Source of the DNA: HK1 sp965204915
GTDB taxonomy: Bacteria; Pseudomonadota; Gammaproteobacteria; HK1
NCBI GenBank assembly: GCA_965204915.1
Contig: OZ242023.1
Coordinates: 3,348,001 to 3,412,000, forward strand
DNA: 64,000 nucleotides
Reading direction: 5' to 3'
Shown: piece by piece, positions 25,680 to 36,845 of the stretch
Layout: each line of letters opens with the position of its first letter
Numbering within the stretch: the stretch's first letter is position 1
Program-made: the position numbers and the translations under genes
The notes under the pieces: model-generated
The model's input: only the letters and a program-made list of their open reading frames with translations
Database searches by the model: none
What the model was told of the DNA's origin: nothing

Positions 25680-26675
25680 ATGAACCCCGCCATGCGTACC
25701 GACCCCGAACCCCTCCTCCGGGTCGAGAACCTCACCAAACACTTCCCGATCATGCGTGGCGTGTTCCGCCGCCAGGTCGGCACGGTCAAGGCGGTGGACG
25801 GCCTCGACTTCGAGATCCGTGAGCGCGAGACGCTGGGACTGGTCGGCGAGAGCGGCTGCGGCAAGTCGACCGCGGGCCGGGTCATCCTGCGCCTGTACGA
25901 TGCCACGGCAGGGCGCATCGTGTTCCGCGGAACCGACGTCACCGCCCTCGAAGGCGAGGCCCTGCGACAGCTTCGCCCACGCATGCAGATGATCTTCCAG
26001 GACCCCCAGGACAGCCTGAATCCGCGCATGACGGTGGGCAGCATCATCGGCGAGCCTCTGATCGAGCACGGGGCCGCGAAGGGGGAGAAGCTGCGGGAGC
26101 GGGTCGAGGCGCTGCTCGATGCGGTGGGGCTCGACCCCGGCTTCGCGAACCGCTATCCGCACGAGTTCTCCGGCGGCCAGCGCCAGCGCATCGGGGTGGC
26201 GCGCGCTCTCGCCCTCAACCCGGAGTTCATCGTCTGCGACGAGCCGATCGCCGCCCTCGACGTGTCCATCCAGGCCCAGGTGGTGAACCTGCTGGAGGAT
26301 CTCCAGGAGCGCCTCGGGCTCACCTACCTCTTCATCTCGCACGATCTCGGCATGGTCCGGCACATCGCGGATCGGGTGGCGGTGATGTACCTCGGCAAGA
26401 TCGTCGAGTTCGCGCCGAGCGGCGCCCTCTACCGCGAGCCGCTGCATCCCTACACCCGGGCGCTGCTCTCGGCGGTTCCTGTCCACGATCCCGAGCGTGA
26501 AGCGCGCCGTGAGCGCATCATCCTGAGCGGTGACGTACCGAGCCCGGCCAAGCCGCCTCCCGGCTGCCGCTTCAGCACCCGCTGCCCGATGGCGGCTCCG
26601 GAATGCTCGCGGCACGAGCCCGAGTGGCGGGAGCTGCGTCCCGGCCACCGGGTAGCCTGTCATTTCGCGCGGTGA
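25680..26675 (+). CDS. dppF: Dipeptide/oligopeptide ABC transporter ATP-binding protein, DppF type
   Basis: The 331-residue protein has Walker A GESGCGKST, Q-loop IFQDPQDSLNPRMTV, signature FSGGQRQRIGVARAL and Walker B FIVCDEPIAALD. The C-terminal domain PGCRFSTRCPMAAPECS is oligopeptide-transporter-like. It should heterodimerise with the upstream DppD-type ATPase. The 139-bp gap between them is unusually long for this pair and contains a repeated cttcccttcc motif, the second copy just before the ATG. Confidence 0.9.
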   Translation: MNPAMRTDPEPLLRVENLTKHFPIMRGVFRRQVGTVKAVDGLDFEIRERETLGLVGESGCGKSTAGRVILRLYDATAGRIVFRGTDVTALEGEALRQLRPRMQMIFQDPQDSLNPRMTVGSIIGEPLIEHGAAKGEKLRERVEALLDAVGLDPGFANRYPHEFSGGQRQRIGVARALALNPEFIVCDEPIAALDVSIQAQVVNLLEDLQERLGLTYLFISHDLGMVRHIADRVAVMYLGKIVEFAPSGALYREPLHPYTRALLSAVPVHDPEREARRERIILSGDVPSPAKPPPGCRFSTRCPMAAPECSRHEPEWRELRPGHRVACHFAR

Positions 26676-26708
26676 GGAGCCGCTACCATCGCCGAAGGAG
26701 GCGCCACC

Positions 26709-28241
<1,533 letters not shown>

Positions 28242-28272
28242 GCGGCGACCGCCGGAAAGCGATGCTCCATCC

Positions 28273-30252
28273 ATGAGCACGATCCTCCCCGTCAACCTCG
28301 ACAGCCTCCTCTACTGCCGCGGCGTGGAATCGGAACGGGTGGAGTTCAAGCAGTCCTGGGACCCGCATCCCACCGGCTCCCAGGTGCTGCGGACGATCTG
28401 CGCGTTCGCGAACGACTACCACAACCTGAACGGCGGCTACGTCGTCATCGGTGTCGGGGAGCGGAACGGGCGGGCCGCCCTGCCTCCGTCCGGACTGGTC
28501 GCGGAGGAGGTCGAAGCGGCGCAGAAGTGGATCCGCGGCAACTGCAACCGGCTCGATCCGTCCTATCAGCCCATTCTGTCTCCCGAAACCGTCGAGGGCC
28601 GGCTCATCCTGGTTGTCTGGGCGCCGGCCAGCGAGGTCAAACCCCATCGCGCCCCCCATGCCGACGCCAAGGGGCCGGGGCGGTACTGGGTGCGCCTCGG
28701 CTCGGAGACCGTCGATGCCGAGCGGCGCGGCGACCTGCTCCGGGGGCTTGTCCAGCAGACGGCCCGCGTGCCCTGGGACGACCGCCGGGCGCAGGACGCC
28801 CAAGTCGGGGATCTGCGGGAAACGAAGGTCCGGGAGTACCTCCGTGACGTGGAGAGCGGGCTCCTCGACGAGCCGGACGAGAGGAGCGTCTACCGGCGGA
28901 TGCGGCTCACGACGCGGGTCAACGACCACGAAGCGCCCCGGAACGCGGGTCTCCTCTTCTTCGCGAGGGACCCGGCGGAGTGGTTCCGGGGGGCGAAGAT
29001 CGAGGTCGTCCACTTCGCCGCGGACCGGGCCGGGGACGTGCAGGAGGAGCGCACCTTCCGCGGCGCGCTCGCCGACCAGCTTCGCGACTGCCTGAGCTAT
29101 CTCGAGAACCTCTCGACGTACCACTTGCAGAAGCAGCACGACCGGAGCCGGGTCCGGGGCTGGGTCGGCTATCCGATGCCGGCGCTTCGCGAGACCCTCG
29201 TCAACGCCGTCTATCACCGCGGCTACGACGTCGACCAGCCCGAGCCCACCAAGGTCTACCTCTTTCCGGGCCGGGTCGAGATCGCCAGCTATCCCGGACC
29301 GGTGCCGGGAATCGAACCCGGGCACCTGCTCCCCGGCGCGGAGATCAGGCCCGTGCCCGCCCGCAATCGCCGCATCGGCGAGTTCCTGAAAGAGCTGGGG
29401 CTCGCCGAAGGGCGGCTCTCCGGGCTGCGGAAGGTGTTCCAGGCGATGGAAGCCAACGGATCGCAGCCCCCGCGGTTCGACTTCGACGAGCAGCGGACGT
29501 ACTTCCAGGCGACGTTGCCGGCGCATCCGGAATATGCGGCGTTGTCCGCGTTGCGGGACGCGGCCCATCTGCGGACGTTGGGAGAGCACCGGGAGGCACT
29601 CCGCCGGATCGAATCCGCATGGGTGTCCAATCCGGCTTCGGCGGTGCTCGCTTCGGAGATGATCCGGGCATACGCGAAGAGCGGCGAGAGCGAGCGCGGC
29701 GAAGAAGTGCTGGAGACGTTCGAGGCGCACGGACCGGAGAGCGCGGTCTCCCATGTCGCCAATACGCTGATCGATGGATTGTTGGAAGCCGGTGAAGAGA
29801 GCAAGGCGCGCAAGCTGCTCCGGCAGAGCCGTCCCGCGCTGTTCGGGGAAGACGCCATCGATGCGGCCATCCTCGCCCGCCGCGTCCGGGACCCCCGCAC
29901 CGCGCACCGCAACTTCGAGCGCGCCGGAGACGCGGTGTACGCCGACCCCCGGGCGCTTCTCGAGTTCGCACAGACCAAGCTCTGGCTGGCGAACGAAGCC
30001 CATCGGCAACGGCAGCGAGACTCGAACCGCCGGTTTCTCACCGAGGCCCGGGCGCTGCTGGAACGAGTCATCCAGCTCGACGCCTCCCCGGCCCGCCATG
30101 CCTGGGCGTGGCGGGAGCTGGCCCGCACCCTCGATTGGCTGCGGGCGCCGGTCCGGGAGGTCGAAGACGCCTGGCGCCGGGCGATCGAGCTGCTGCCCGA
30201 CGAACCGAGGTTCCTTCGAGAGCGGGAGAGAATGCGGGCAACCCGGCGATAA
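28273..30252 (+). CDS. AlbA_2 (Schlafen-type) DNA-binding/HATPase-like protein with C-terminal helical repeats
   Basis: The 659-residue protein starts with an AlbA_2 domain: ESERVEFKQSWDP, then RTICAFANDYHNLNGGYVVIG. Next comes a region related to HATPase_c_4 transcription-regulator ATPases, with ALRETLVNAVYHRGYDV and PGRVEIASYPGPVPGIEP. From about residue 420 it has TPR-like alpha-helical repeats. Such proteins are often annotated as putative ATP-dependent regulators and are frequent in accessory and defence regions. It sits between pccB and pccA in the same direction, 31 bp after pccB, although it has no obvious role in carboxylation. It is most likely an inserted gene. A relative in decay lies at 36.8-38.0 kb. 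Confidence 0.8.
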   Translation: MSTILPVNLDSLLYCRGVESERVEFKQSWDPHPTGSQVLRTICAFANDYHNLNGGYVVIGVGERNGRAALPPSGLVAEEVEAAQKWIRGNCNRLDPSYQPILSPETVEGRLILVVWAPASEVKPHRAPHADAKGPGRYWVRLGSETVDAERRGDLLRGLVQQTARVPWDDRRAQDAQVGDLRETKVREYLRDVESGLLDEPDERSVYRRMRLTTRVNDHEAPRNAGLLFFARDPAEWFRGAKIEVVHFAADRAGDVQEERTFRGALADQLRDCLSYLENLSTYHLQKQHDRSRVRGWVGYPMPALRETLVNAVYHRGYDVDQPEPTKVYLFPGRVEIASYPGPVPGIEPGHLLPGAEIRPVPARNRRIGEFLKELGLAEGRLSGLRKVFQAMEANGSQPPRFDFDEQRTYFQATLPAHPEYAALSALRDAAHLRTLGEHREALRRIESAWVSNPASAVLASEMIRAYAKSGESERGEEVLETFEAHGPESAVSHVANTLIDGLLEAGEESKARKLLRQSRPALFGEDAIDAAILARRVRDPRTAHRNFERAGDAVYADPRALLEFAQTKLWLANEAHRQRQRDSNRRFLTEARALLERVIQLDASPARHAWAWRELARTLDWLRAPVREVEDAWRRAIELLPDEPRFLRERERMRATRR

Positions 30253-30343
30253 TCACAACCAGGCTGCAAACCTTTAACGATTGGCCGTAGACGAACGTTG
30301 TGACCGCAGCTCGCCGCGGCCTTCGCCCTGCACGGCTGCCGTA

Positions 30344-30433
30344 CGCTACGACCGTCGAAGGAGGCGCCACCATGCAGGAGATCGTTCGAGCCCCGGAAGC
30401 GAAGTGCGACGCGGCCCGGCAGGGCGGCGGGGA
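30344..30433 (+). repeat. Duplicated copy of the pccB 5' end (matches 26681-26770)
   Basis: About 90 bp, including the ribosome binding site gaaggaggcgccacc, the ATG and the first ~20 codons, repeat the start of pccB with only a few differences. Together with the original start it brackets pccB and the inserted AlbA_2 gene. Confidence 0.92.
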
Positions 30434-30443
30434 ACGGCCGTGA
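30372..30443 (+). CDS. Leader ORF derived from pccB, coupled to pccA
   Basis: The duplicated pccB start reads MQEIVRAPEAKCDAARQGGG and three more codons, then stops with a TGA that overlaps the GTG start of pccA. The 23-codon ORF has the strong pccB ribosome binding site, whereas the pccA GTG has none of its own. I infer that ribosomes entering at the leader reinitiate at pccA. Confidence 0.55.
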   Translation: MQEIVRAPEAKCDAARQGGGERP

Positions 30444-32443
30444 TCCATACGAACACGCCCTTCGACAAGATCCTCGTCGCCAACCGGGGCGAGATCGCGT
30501 GCCGCATCATGCGTACCGCGCGGCGGATGGGGATCGCCACGGTGGCGGTGTACTCGGAGGCGGATCGTGGCGCACTGCACGTCGAGCAGGCGGACGAGGC
30601 GGTATGCATCGGGGCCGCCGCGCCGTCCGAGAGCTACCTGAACGTCGGCGCGATCGTGGACGCCTGCCGCGCGAGCGGCGCGCGGGCGGTGCATCCGGGC
30701 TACGGCTTCCTCTCCGAGAACCGGGCGTTCTGCGAGGCGCTCGCGGGGGCCGGGGTCACGTTCATCGGCCCGCCGCCGGGCGCCATCGAGGCGATGGGGG
30801 ACAAGATCACCTCCAAGCGCATCGCGGCCGAGGCCGGGGTCGGCACCATCCCGGGCCACGCGGGGGTGGTGCCCGATGCGGACGAGGCGGTTCGCATCGC
30901 CCGCGAGGTCGGCTACCCGGTGATGCTCAAGGCGAGCGCCGGGGGCGGCGGCAAGGGGATGCGGATCGCGCGCGACGACGCCGAATGCCGCGAAGGATTC
31001 GAGCGCGCGTCGAGCGAGGCGCGGTCGAGCTTCGGCGACGACCGCATCCTCATCGAGCGCTTCATCGAGGAGCCGCGCCACATCGAGATCCAGGTGCTGG
31101 CGGACCGGCACGGGAACGTCGTCCATCTCGGCGAGCGCGAGTGCTCGATCCAGCGCCGGCACCAGAAGGTCATCGAGGAGGCGCCGTCGCCGTTCATCGA
31201 CCAGGACACCCGCCGCGCGATGGGCGGGCAGGCGGTGGCGCTCGCACGCGCGGTCGGGTACGAGTCGGCCGGTACGGTGGAGTTCATCGTGGACCGGGAG
31301 CGGCGGTTCTACTTCCTGGAGATGAACACGCGCTTGCAGGTCGAGCATCCGATTACGGAGATGGTGACCGGCCTCGACCTCGTCGAGTGCATGATCCGGA
31401 TCGCGGCGGGCGAGCCGCTCGGCTTCGGGCAGGACGAGGTGACGCTGAAGGGCTGGGCGATGGAAGCCCGCGTCTACGCGGAGAGCCCCGCCCGCGGATT
31501 CCTGCCCTCCACCGGGCGGCTCGTGCGCTACGCGCCGCCGGCGCCCGGCCCCGACGTCCGGGTCGATACCGGGGTGTGCGAAGGCGGCGAGATCCCGATC
31601 CACTACGATCCGATGATCGCCAAGCTCGTCACCAAGGGCGACACCCGGGACGAAGCGATCCGCCGGATGCGCGACGCCCTCGACGCCTACTGCATCCGGG
31701 GCGTGGACAGCAACCTCCTCTTCCTGTCCGCGCTGTTCTCGCATCCGCGCTTCAGGGCGGGGGAGCTGACCACGCAGTTCATCGAAGAGGAGTTCCCGGA
31801 TGGATTCGGGGCGGGCGGCGTCCCGCTTGAAGACCCGGCCACGTTCGTCGTGGTCGCGGCGGCGGTGCAGCGCCGGTATCGCGAGCGCGCCACGAGCATT
31901 TCCGGGCAGGCGCCGGGGTATGCGCCGGCGATCTCCGAGCGCTGGATCGTGATCATCGACGGGCGGGGGCATCCCTGCCGCGCGGTCTCCGTCGAGGGCG
32001 GCCAGGAGGTCGAATTCGATGCGAAGACCCGCGTGGTCCGTAGCGACTGGCAGCTCGGGGAGCCGCTGTTCCGGGGGACCATCGACGGCGAGCCGGTCTG
32101 CGTGCAGGTCGAACGCCGCGGCGTCGGATACCGTCTCCTCCACGGCCCAACGCGGGTCGATGCGCTGGTGCTCACCCCCCGGCAGGCGGAGCTGCACGCG
32201 CTGATGCCCGCGCAAGCCGTCCCGGATCTGTCGCGCTTCCTGCGCTCGCCGATGCCGGGCCTGCTCATGAGCCTGTCGGTGGGCGAGGGGGACGCGGTCA
32301 AGGCCGGGCAGGAGCTCGCGGTGATCGAGGCGATGAAGATGGAGAACGTGCTGCGGGCAGAGAACGAGGCCAGGATCAGGGCGGTGCTCGCGTCGCCCGG
32401 CGACAGCCTCGCGGTGGATCAGCCGCTCCTCGAGTTCGAGTGA
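30440..32443 (+). CDS. pccA: Propionyl-CoA (acyl-CoA) carboxylase alpha subunit, biotin carboxylase/carrier
   Basis: The 667-residue protein has the biotin carboxylase N-terminus FDKILVANRGEIACRI, the ATP-grasp segment VMLKASAGGGGKGMRIA, the bicarbonate/biotin region FIEEPRHIEIQVLAD and FLEMNTRLQVEHPITEM, and a C-terminal biotin carrier domain with the biotinylated lysine in EAMKMEN. It carboxylates biotin with ATP and bicarbonate for PccB. The GTG start at 30440 overlaps the stop of the leader ORF. The stop overlaps a DUF499 remnant that begins at 32440. Confidence 0.93.
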   Translation: MIHTNTPFDKILVANRGEIACRIMRTARRMGIATVAVYSEADRGALHVEQADEAVCIGAAAPSESYLNVGAIVDACRASGARAVHPGYGFLSENRAFCEALAGAGVTFIGPPPGAIEAMGDKITSKRIAAEAGVGTIPGHAGVVPDADEAVRIAREVGYPVMLKASAGGGGKGMRIARDDAECREGFERASSEARSSFGDDRILIERFIEEPRHIEIQVLADRHGNVVHLGERECSIQRRHQKVIEEAPSPFIDQDTRRAMGGQAVALARAVGYESAGTVEFIVDRERRFYFLEMNTRLQVEHPITEMVTGLDLVECMIRIAAGEPLGFGQDEVTLKGWAMEARVYAESPARGFLPSTGRLVRYAPPAPGPDVRVDTGVCEGGEIPIHYDPMIAKLVTKGDTRDEAIRRMRDALDAYCIRGVDSNLLFLSALFSHPRFRAGELTTQFIEEEFPDGFGAGGVPLEDPATFVVVAAAVQRRYRERATSISGQAPGYAPAISERWIVIIDGRGHPCRAVSVEGGQEVEFDAKTRVVRSDWQLGEPLFRGTIDGEPVCVQVERRGVGYRLLHGPTRVDALVLTPRQAELHALMPAQAVPDLSRFLRSPMPGLLMSLSVGEGDAVKAGQELAVIEAMKMENVLRAENEARIRAVLASPGDSLAVDQPLLEFE

Positions 32444-33159
32444 AACCGAACTTCATCGTGGACCCCTGGTACAAGACCGTCACGCCCCGCCGCGAAGACC
32501 CCGCCCCCCGGCACCGACGCGATCGGCCGCGTCTTCGAGGCGACCGGCGCCCCGGTCCTGCTCCTCTTCGACGAGATCCTGAACTTCCTCAACCGGCACC
32601 GCGCGATGGCCGAGCCCTTCCACGCCTTCATCCAGAACCTCACCGTCGCCACCACCGCCACAGCGCGGTGCTCGGCCAGCTCGGCGAGTCCCGGCCCGTC
32701 GCGGCCATCGACGCCGACGTCGCTGGAGCGCAGGCCCACGCCCGCGCCCTGGACGCGGACACCCGAGGGAGCTTGCGCAACCGATTCGTTGTGCGCGCGC
32801 GTCGTGACCGCGCTCAAGTCCCACGCGCTCCTCAACGATTCGGTGGGGGCGGGGTACGTCGAGCGCAACTGGCCGCCGGCGCTCGCGGCCTCCGGCGCAT
32901 GGCCGCTGGCAAGCCTCCGGCAGAGCTTCCTGAACGGTTCGCTCATCCGGCTGCTGGACCCGGACACCACGCTTCGCGCGAAGATCGCCGAGTTCGTGGG
33001 CCGGGGGGCGACTTCGGCCCCGCCTCCGGCCGGCAGCCGGACGGCGGCTACGGCCGGACGTGGTTCGGCGAGCCGGTCCCGGCGGAAGAGATCGCCTTCG
33101 ACTCCGGGGTGTTCCTGTTCCGCAAGGACAGGGCGGCGGCGCCCGACATCATTCGTTGA
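32440..33159 (+). pseudogene. DUF499-type ATPase, deleted and frameshifted remnant
   Basis: A GTG at 32440 overlaps the pccA stop and opens with KPNFIVDPWYKTVTPR, a DUF499-type N-terminus. After a deletion another frame gives the Walker B region GRVFEATGAPVLLLFDEILN, followed by FHAFIQNLTVATT. A further internal piece reads VGAGYVERNWPPALAASGAW and PLASLRQSFLNGSLIRLLDP. The end, PDGGYGRTWFGEPVPAEEIA, lies in the first frame again. The Walker A region and most of the ~1000-residue protein are gone. In intact systems DUF499 ATPases accompany DUF1156 methylases in defence loci. Confidence 0.75.
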
Positions 33160-33936
33160 ACGATGAAGCCACTCTTGCACCACCCGGGGCGCCCTGTCGT
33201 CCCTGATCGTGATCGGCAGGCGGCTCGTCGAGCAGGGCGCTTGCGGCCCCTTCAGGCTCCCCTTCCTCCGCGAGCGCCTTCGTCTCCCGGCGGGTTCCAC
33301 GTACCCCGTAACCGCCGTGGCAGGGCTGCCGTGCATAATGGGCGACGGAGACGAACGGGTAGACAGCGTGTGTGTTCCATTCCCTCGCACGGCGGTGCGT
33401 TCGCAGTGCGCTTGAAGGCGCATAATGACGGGTATCCGTTTGCAGCGCTTGCCGGTGATGTGATGGAGCCCCATCATCATCATGCGCTGCCGCTCGTCGA
33501 CGAGCTCGTGGAAGACCACCGGCACCTCGGAGAACAACGCGGGGGCCAGCCTGCCCAGATCGATGGAGTCCTCCTCGTACCTGCGCTCCAGGTGCTTGAG
33601 CTCCGAGCGGAGCCGCCCGACGCCGAGTGGGCGGTCACGGCGTGGCTGGGCGGCACGCGGGAGGAAGCCGCCGAATAGTCCGCGCAGGCTCCCTGCCGAA
33701 CTGCCGGACAGAGTGCGGAAGCGCTTGAGCTCCCGCCCGCGCACCATCGGCGCGAAGCACGAAACCGGGCATTCGGGAAAGTCCGATCGGGTGGTCGGCA
33801 AGCCGGGCACATCCGAATTCGTGCTCCTCGCTGGCCAATCCCGCACCGGCCAGCGACGAAGGGACGTGGCCGACGCCGCTTCATGGGCTACCCATCCCTC
33901 CCGGCATGGCGCCCGTGTCTCGGTCAGGCAGTACGC
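33160..33936. other. Unassigned stretch, possible minus-strand coding relic
   Basis: No intact gene. The minus strand from about 33760 to 33410 looks protein-like: LKHLERRYEEDSIDLGRLAP, then ALFSEVPVVFHELVDERQRM. It lacks a clear start and runs into low-quality sequence. I cannot name a family. The rest shows nothing recognisable. Confidence 0.35.
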
Positions 33937-34803
33937 TCAGGTCGCGATCCCGAACAGCGACGTGGCGCGGCGCGCTTCCACGACCGCGCGCATCGCATCG
34001 TCACCGGGGGAGGCTTCGAACCGGCTCGCCGCATCGAGCACCAGCGGCAACAGATCCAGATCACCGACCGTGTTGAGGAAGATCCGCGGTCTGGCCAGCA
34101 CCCAATGGACGGCCGGTTCGACGTCCGCCGGGTCCTCGAAGGGCTGGTACCAGGTGTTGCGGTTCGGCTCCGTGGTGGCCCAGGGGCCGCGGGCAACCGA
34201 CTTGATCGTCTGCACCGCGACGTCCCGCTCCTCGCAGAGCGCGCATACCGCATCGAAGTCCGCGCGGTAGCGCTCGCTCTCGGACATGACGAGGTTCCAC
34301 GGCATCAGGACAGAATCGAAGTCGAAGCGTTCGAGGCTCAGGCGGTGCATCGACGCGATGGTCCATCCGTGCCCGGTCACCCCGATAAACCGGGTCAGGC
34401 CCTCGGCGCGGGCCTCGACCGCCGCCTCCAGGGCGCCGCCGGGTCCCATCGCCGTCTCCCAATCCCCCGGATGGGCCAGCGAATGGAGCTGGAGCAGGTC
34501 CACCGAGTCCACCCGCAGCCGGTCCAGGGAGCGCCGGATCTCGTCACGCGCCGCCGCGCGGGTGCGCTGCCCGGTCTTCGTCGCAAGGAAGAAGTCCTGG
34601 CGGTGCGCGCGCATCCACGGCCCGATCCGAAGCTCCGCGTCCCCGTAGCGGGGCGCGGTGTCGATGTGGTTCACCCCGTATTCGAGCAGGAGTTCGAGGG
34701 CGCGGTCCGCCTCGCCCTGGCTCCCGTTCTTGAGCGCCGCGGCGCCGAATATCGTCACCGTGCTCATGTGTCCGGTCCGGCCGAACCGCCGCTTCTCGAT
34801 CAT
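33937..34803 (-). CDS. Aldo/keto reductase family protein
   Basis: The 288-residue protein begins MIEKRRFGRTGHMSTVTIFG and has the AKR features YGVNHIDTAPRYGDAELRIG (catalytic Asp and Tyr), LATKTGQRTR and SVDLLQLHSL. These NAD(P)H-dependent enzymes reduce carbonyl groups. The C-terminal part PRIFLNTVGDLDLLPLVLDA matches the subgroup often annotated as predicted oxidoreductases rather than sugar reductases. AAGGAG lies upstream of the ATG. It is an intact gene between two degraded stretches and has no obvious operon partner. Confidence 0.88.
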   Translation of the reverse strand: MIEKRRFGRTGHMSTVTIFGAAALKNGSQGEADRALELLLEYGVNHIDTAPRYGDAELRIGPWMRAHRQDFFLATKTGQRTRAAARDEIRRSLDRLRVDSVDLLQLHSLAHPGDWETAMGPGGALEAAVEARAEGLTRFIGVTGHGWTIASMHRLSLERFDFDSVLMPWNLVMSESERYRADFDAVCALCEERDVAVQTIKSVARGPWATTEPNRNTWYQPFEDPADVEPAVHWVLARPRIFLNTVGDLDLLPLVLDAASRFEASPGDDAMRAVVEARRATSLFGIAT

Positions 34804-35093
34804 TCGCTGTCTCCTTCGCCGGAACGGCCGCCGGCCGTCCCTGCACGTGGCGTGGCTGCGGGACAGGGGCCGGGGCTGGCTGGCGCGATGGGGGCGGGGG
34901 CGCTTGTCGGCCGCCGCCGGTGACTGCCGCTCGCCGCTACGGTAGCCGATGATTGCCGCCCGGTTCCATCGGGGTGGCGGGAGGGTCCCGTTCACGCCGC
35001 CGCACGGGGCTGCACGCGCCGCACACCGACACCGCGGCGGGCCGGACGGGCGTCGTCCTTGACGCAGCGGCTACCGGGGGCTACGTTGCGACC

Positions 35094-35387
35094 ATGAGAT
35101 CCGTCGGCCTGAAGACACTCAACGACAATCCGAGCGAATACGTGTGGCTGGCCGCCGCAGGCGAGACGGTGCTGGTGACGGACCACGACCGGGTCGTTGC
35201 GGAAATCGTCCCGCCGAGGGTGGAGCGGGACCCCGTTCCGGACGATCCCAAGCTGACCACCGCGGCACGAGAGGGCTGGCCGATGCCGCCGACGGCGCCC
35301 GGTTCGGGACCTCCTCCGGCCCCGCCGCCGATCATGTCGCTGGACCAGCTTCTTCGGGATCTGGACGAGGATAGACGCGATCGGTGA
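35094..35387 (+). CDS. Antitoxin of a PIN-type toxin-antitoxin pair, Phd/prevent-host-death-like
   Basis: The 97-residue protein begins SVGLKTLNDNPSEYVWLAAA and continues GETVLVTDHDRVVAEIVPPR, the pattern of Phd/YefM-type antitoxins that bind DNA with the N-terminus. A proline-rich linker precedes the acidic C-terminal SLDQLLRDLDED, which presumably covers the toxin. The stop overlaps the toxin start (GTGA), showing coupling. Confidence 0.8.
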   Translation: MRSVGLKTLNDNPSEYVWLAAAGETVLVTDHDRVVAEIVPPRVERDPVPDDPKLTTAAREGWPMPPTAPGSGPPPAPPPIMSLDQLLRDLDEDRRDR

Positions 35388-35776
35388 TCTACATCGACAC
35401 GTCCATCGTGCTGGCGTATCTGCTGGTTGAAGACCGCCGGCCGGCGGACACCCTCTGGGAGAGCGCGCTGACGGCCAGCCGTCTGGTCGAATACGAGATC
35501 TGGACCAGACTCCATGCCCGCGATCTCGCAGAATCTCACGGGGCAGCCGCCCGGGCGATCATCGGACGGATCGCATTGCTGGAATTGTCCCCCATCGTGC
35601 TCACGCGCGCGCTGACGGGCTTTCCCATTGCCGTTCGCACACTCGATGCACTGCACTTGGCGTCAATCGATTTCCTGCGTCGGCGGGGGCAGACGGTCGA
35701 GCTGGCCACGTATGACCGCCGGATGGCGGATGCGGCACACGCGATGGGAATTCCGATCATCGACCCGGCGGCCTGA
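35384..35776 (+). CDS. PIN-domain ribonuclease toxin, VapC family
   Basis: The 130-residue PIN protein has the acidic catalytic residues in MIYIDTSIVLAYLL (Asp5), the Glu in LVEYEIWTRLHARDL, and RTLDALHLASIDFLR and ATYDRRMADAA near the end. VapC toxins cleave tRNA or rRNA when released from the antitoxin. It starts with GTG inside the antitoxin stop. It appears intact, which fits an active addiction module in otherwise decaying DNA. Confidence 0.87.
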   Translation: MIYIDTSIVLAYLLVEDRRPADTLWESALTASRLVEYEIWTRLHARDLAESHGAAARAIIGRIALLELSPIVLTRALTGFPIAVRTLDALHLASIDFLRRRGQTVELATYDRRMADAAHAMGIPIIDPAA

Positions 35777-36822
35777 TCGCCGGCAGCCCGGACGGACGGT
35801 CTTCACCTTGTCGGCGATCAGGTCGAACGGCGCACCGCCGGGAACGATTTCGCCGCCGCTGCCGTCGGCTCGGTGGTGACTGCCTTGGTTGCGCACGAGG
35901 GCGGCGTTCGCGAGGAGGTCGATCGCAAGCTTGCTGCTCGTGGGTTGGACGGTGCGAGGATCAGGGAGTTCCAGGCATTGAATCGTCAAGCGGCTTTGCT
36001 CGCAAGCTATGCGGCGAACCTCGATCAGGTACGCGGCAAGCTTGCCGATGCAGAAGGCGCATTCCAGACCTTGCTCGCAAACCGGCGAGACATGGTGTAC
36101 CAGCAGCGATTGGCTTTTGACCCCGTGATCGAGACGGTAAGAGGGCAGTTCGACGGACGGATTTCGGCTCGCCGGATCGACGATGGGAACCGTGAACCTC
36201 TGGAACGCTTTCTCAGGGAATTGAAACAGAAGGGTATCACGCGGTGGTGGAACGACCTGCCGGATGACCGCCGACCCTCACCGGCCCGGTTGCTCGAAAC
36301 ATTGGAGGCCGGCCTATTGGCGCGGATCGGGATGAGCGACGCGGTGCAGGCTGCGTTTCGCGAATGCCTGTCCGTGTCGAGGCGGCGGGAGCTGTCCGCT
36401 GCCGCGACCGCTACCTGATCGAGCTGGGGATGGACGACGGCAGCTATCGGCGGCTGGACGACCTCTCCGGCGGCCAGCGGGTGAGCGTGCTGCTCTCGCT
36501 GCTGCTGGAAACGAACGACGATCGCCCCCTGGTCATCGACCAGCCGGAGGACGAGCTGGACAACCGGTTCCTGTTCGAGACGATGCTTCCCGCGCTCAAG
36601 CGGCTCAAGGGACGGCGGCAGATCATCGTCGCCACCCACAACCCCAACATCGTCGTGAACGGCGACGCGGACCAGGTGATCCAGCTCGAGGCTACCGCGA
36701 ACCGGGGACGGGTCGCCTGCGCCGGCGCCATCGAGGAGCCGGCGGTTCGAGACGCCATCGTTCGCACGGTGGACGGCGGCGACGAAGCGTTCCGCCTCCG
36801 GCGGTTGAAGTACGGATTCTGA
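35777..36822 (+). pseudogene. TrlF-type SMC-like ATPase, 5'-truncated and frameshifted
   Basis: Right after the toxin stop the frame reads LHLVGDQVERRTAGNDFAAA and continues as an alpha-helical region (LASYAANLDQVRGKL, LKQKGITRWWNDLPDD). Near 36390 the frame changes and the C-terminal ATPase part follows: signature LDDLSGGQRVSVLLSLLLET, Walker B PLVIDQPEDELDNRF, and IIVATHNPNIVVNGDADQVI. This matches the C-terminus of TrlF-family ATPases, which normally carry an N-terminal PHP domain and over 900 residues. The N-terminal two thirds, including Walker A, are missing. Confidence 0.8.
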
Positions 36823-36845
36823 GCGTTCCGATGGGGTGACTTCCG

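Noticed and set aside
29298..29335. tRNA T-arm-like sequence inside the AlbA_2 gene
   Set aside because: The sequence gggaatcgaacccgggc resembles a T arm on the minus strand, but no anticodon arm or acceptor pairing is present. It encodes the family's PGPVPGIEPG loop.
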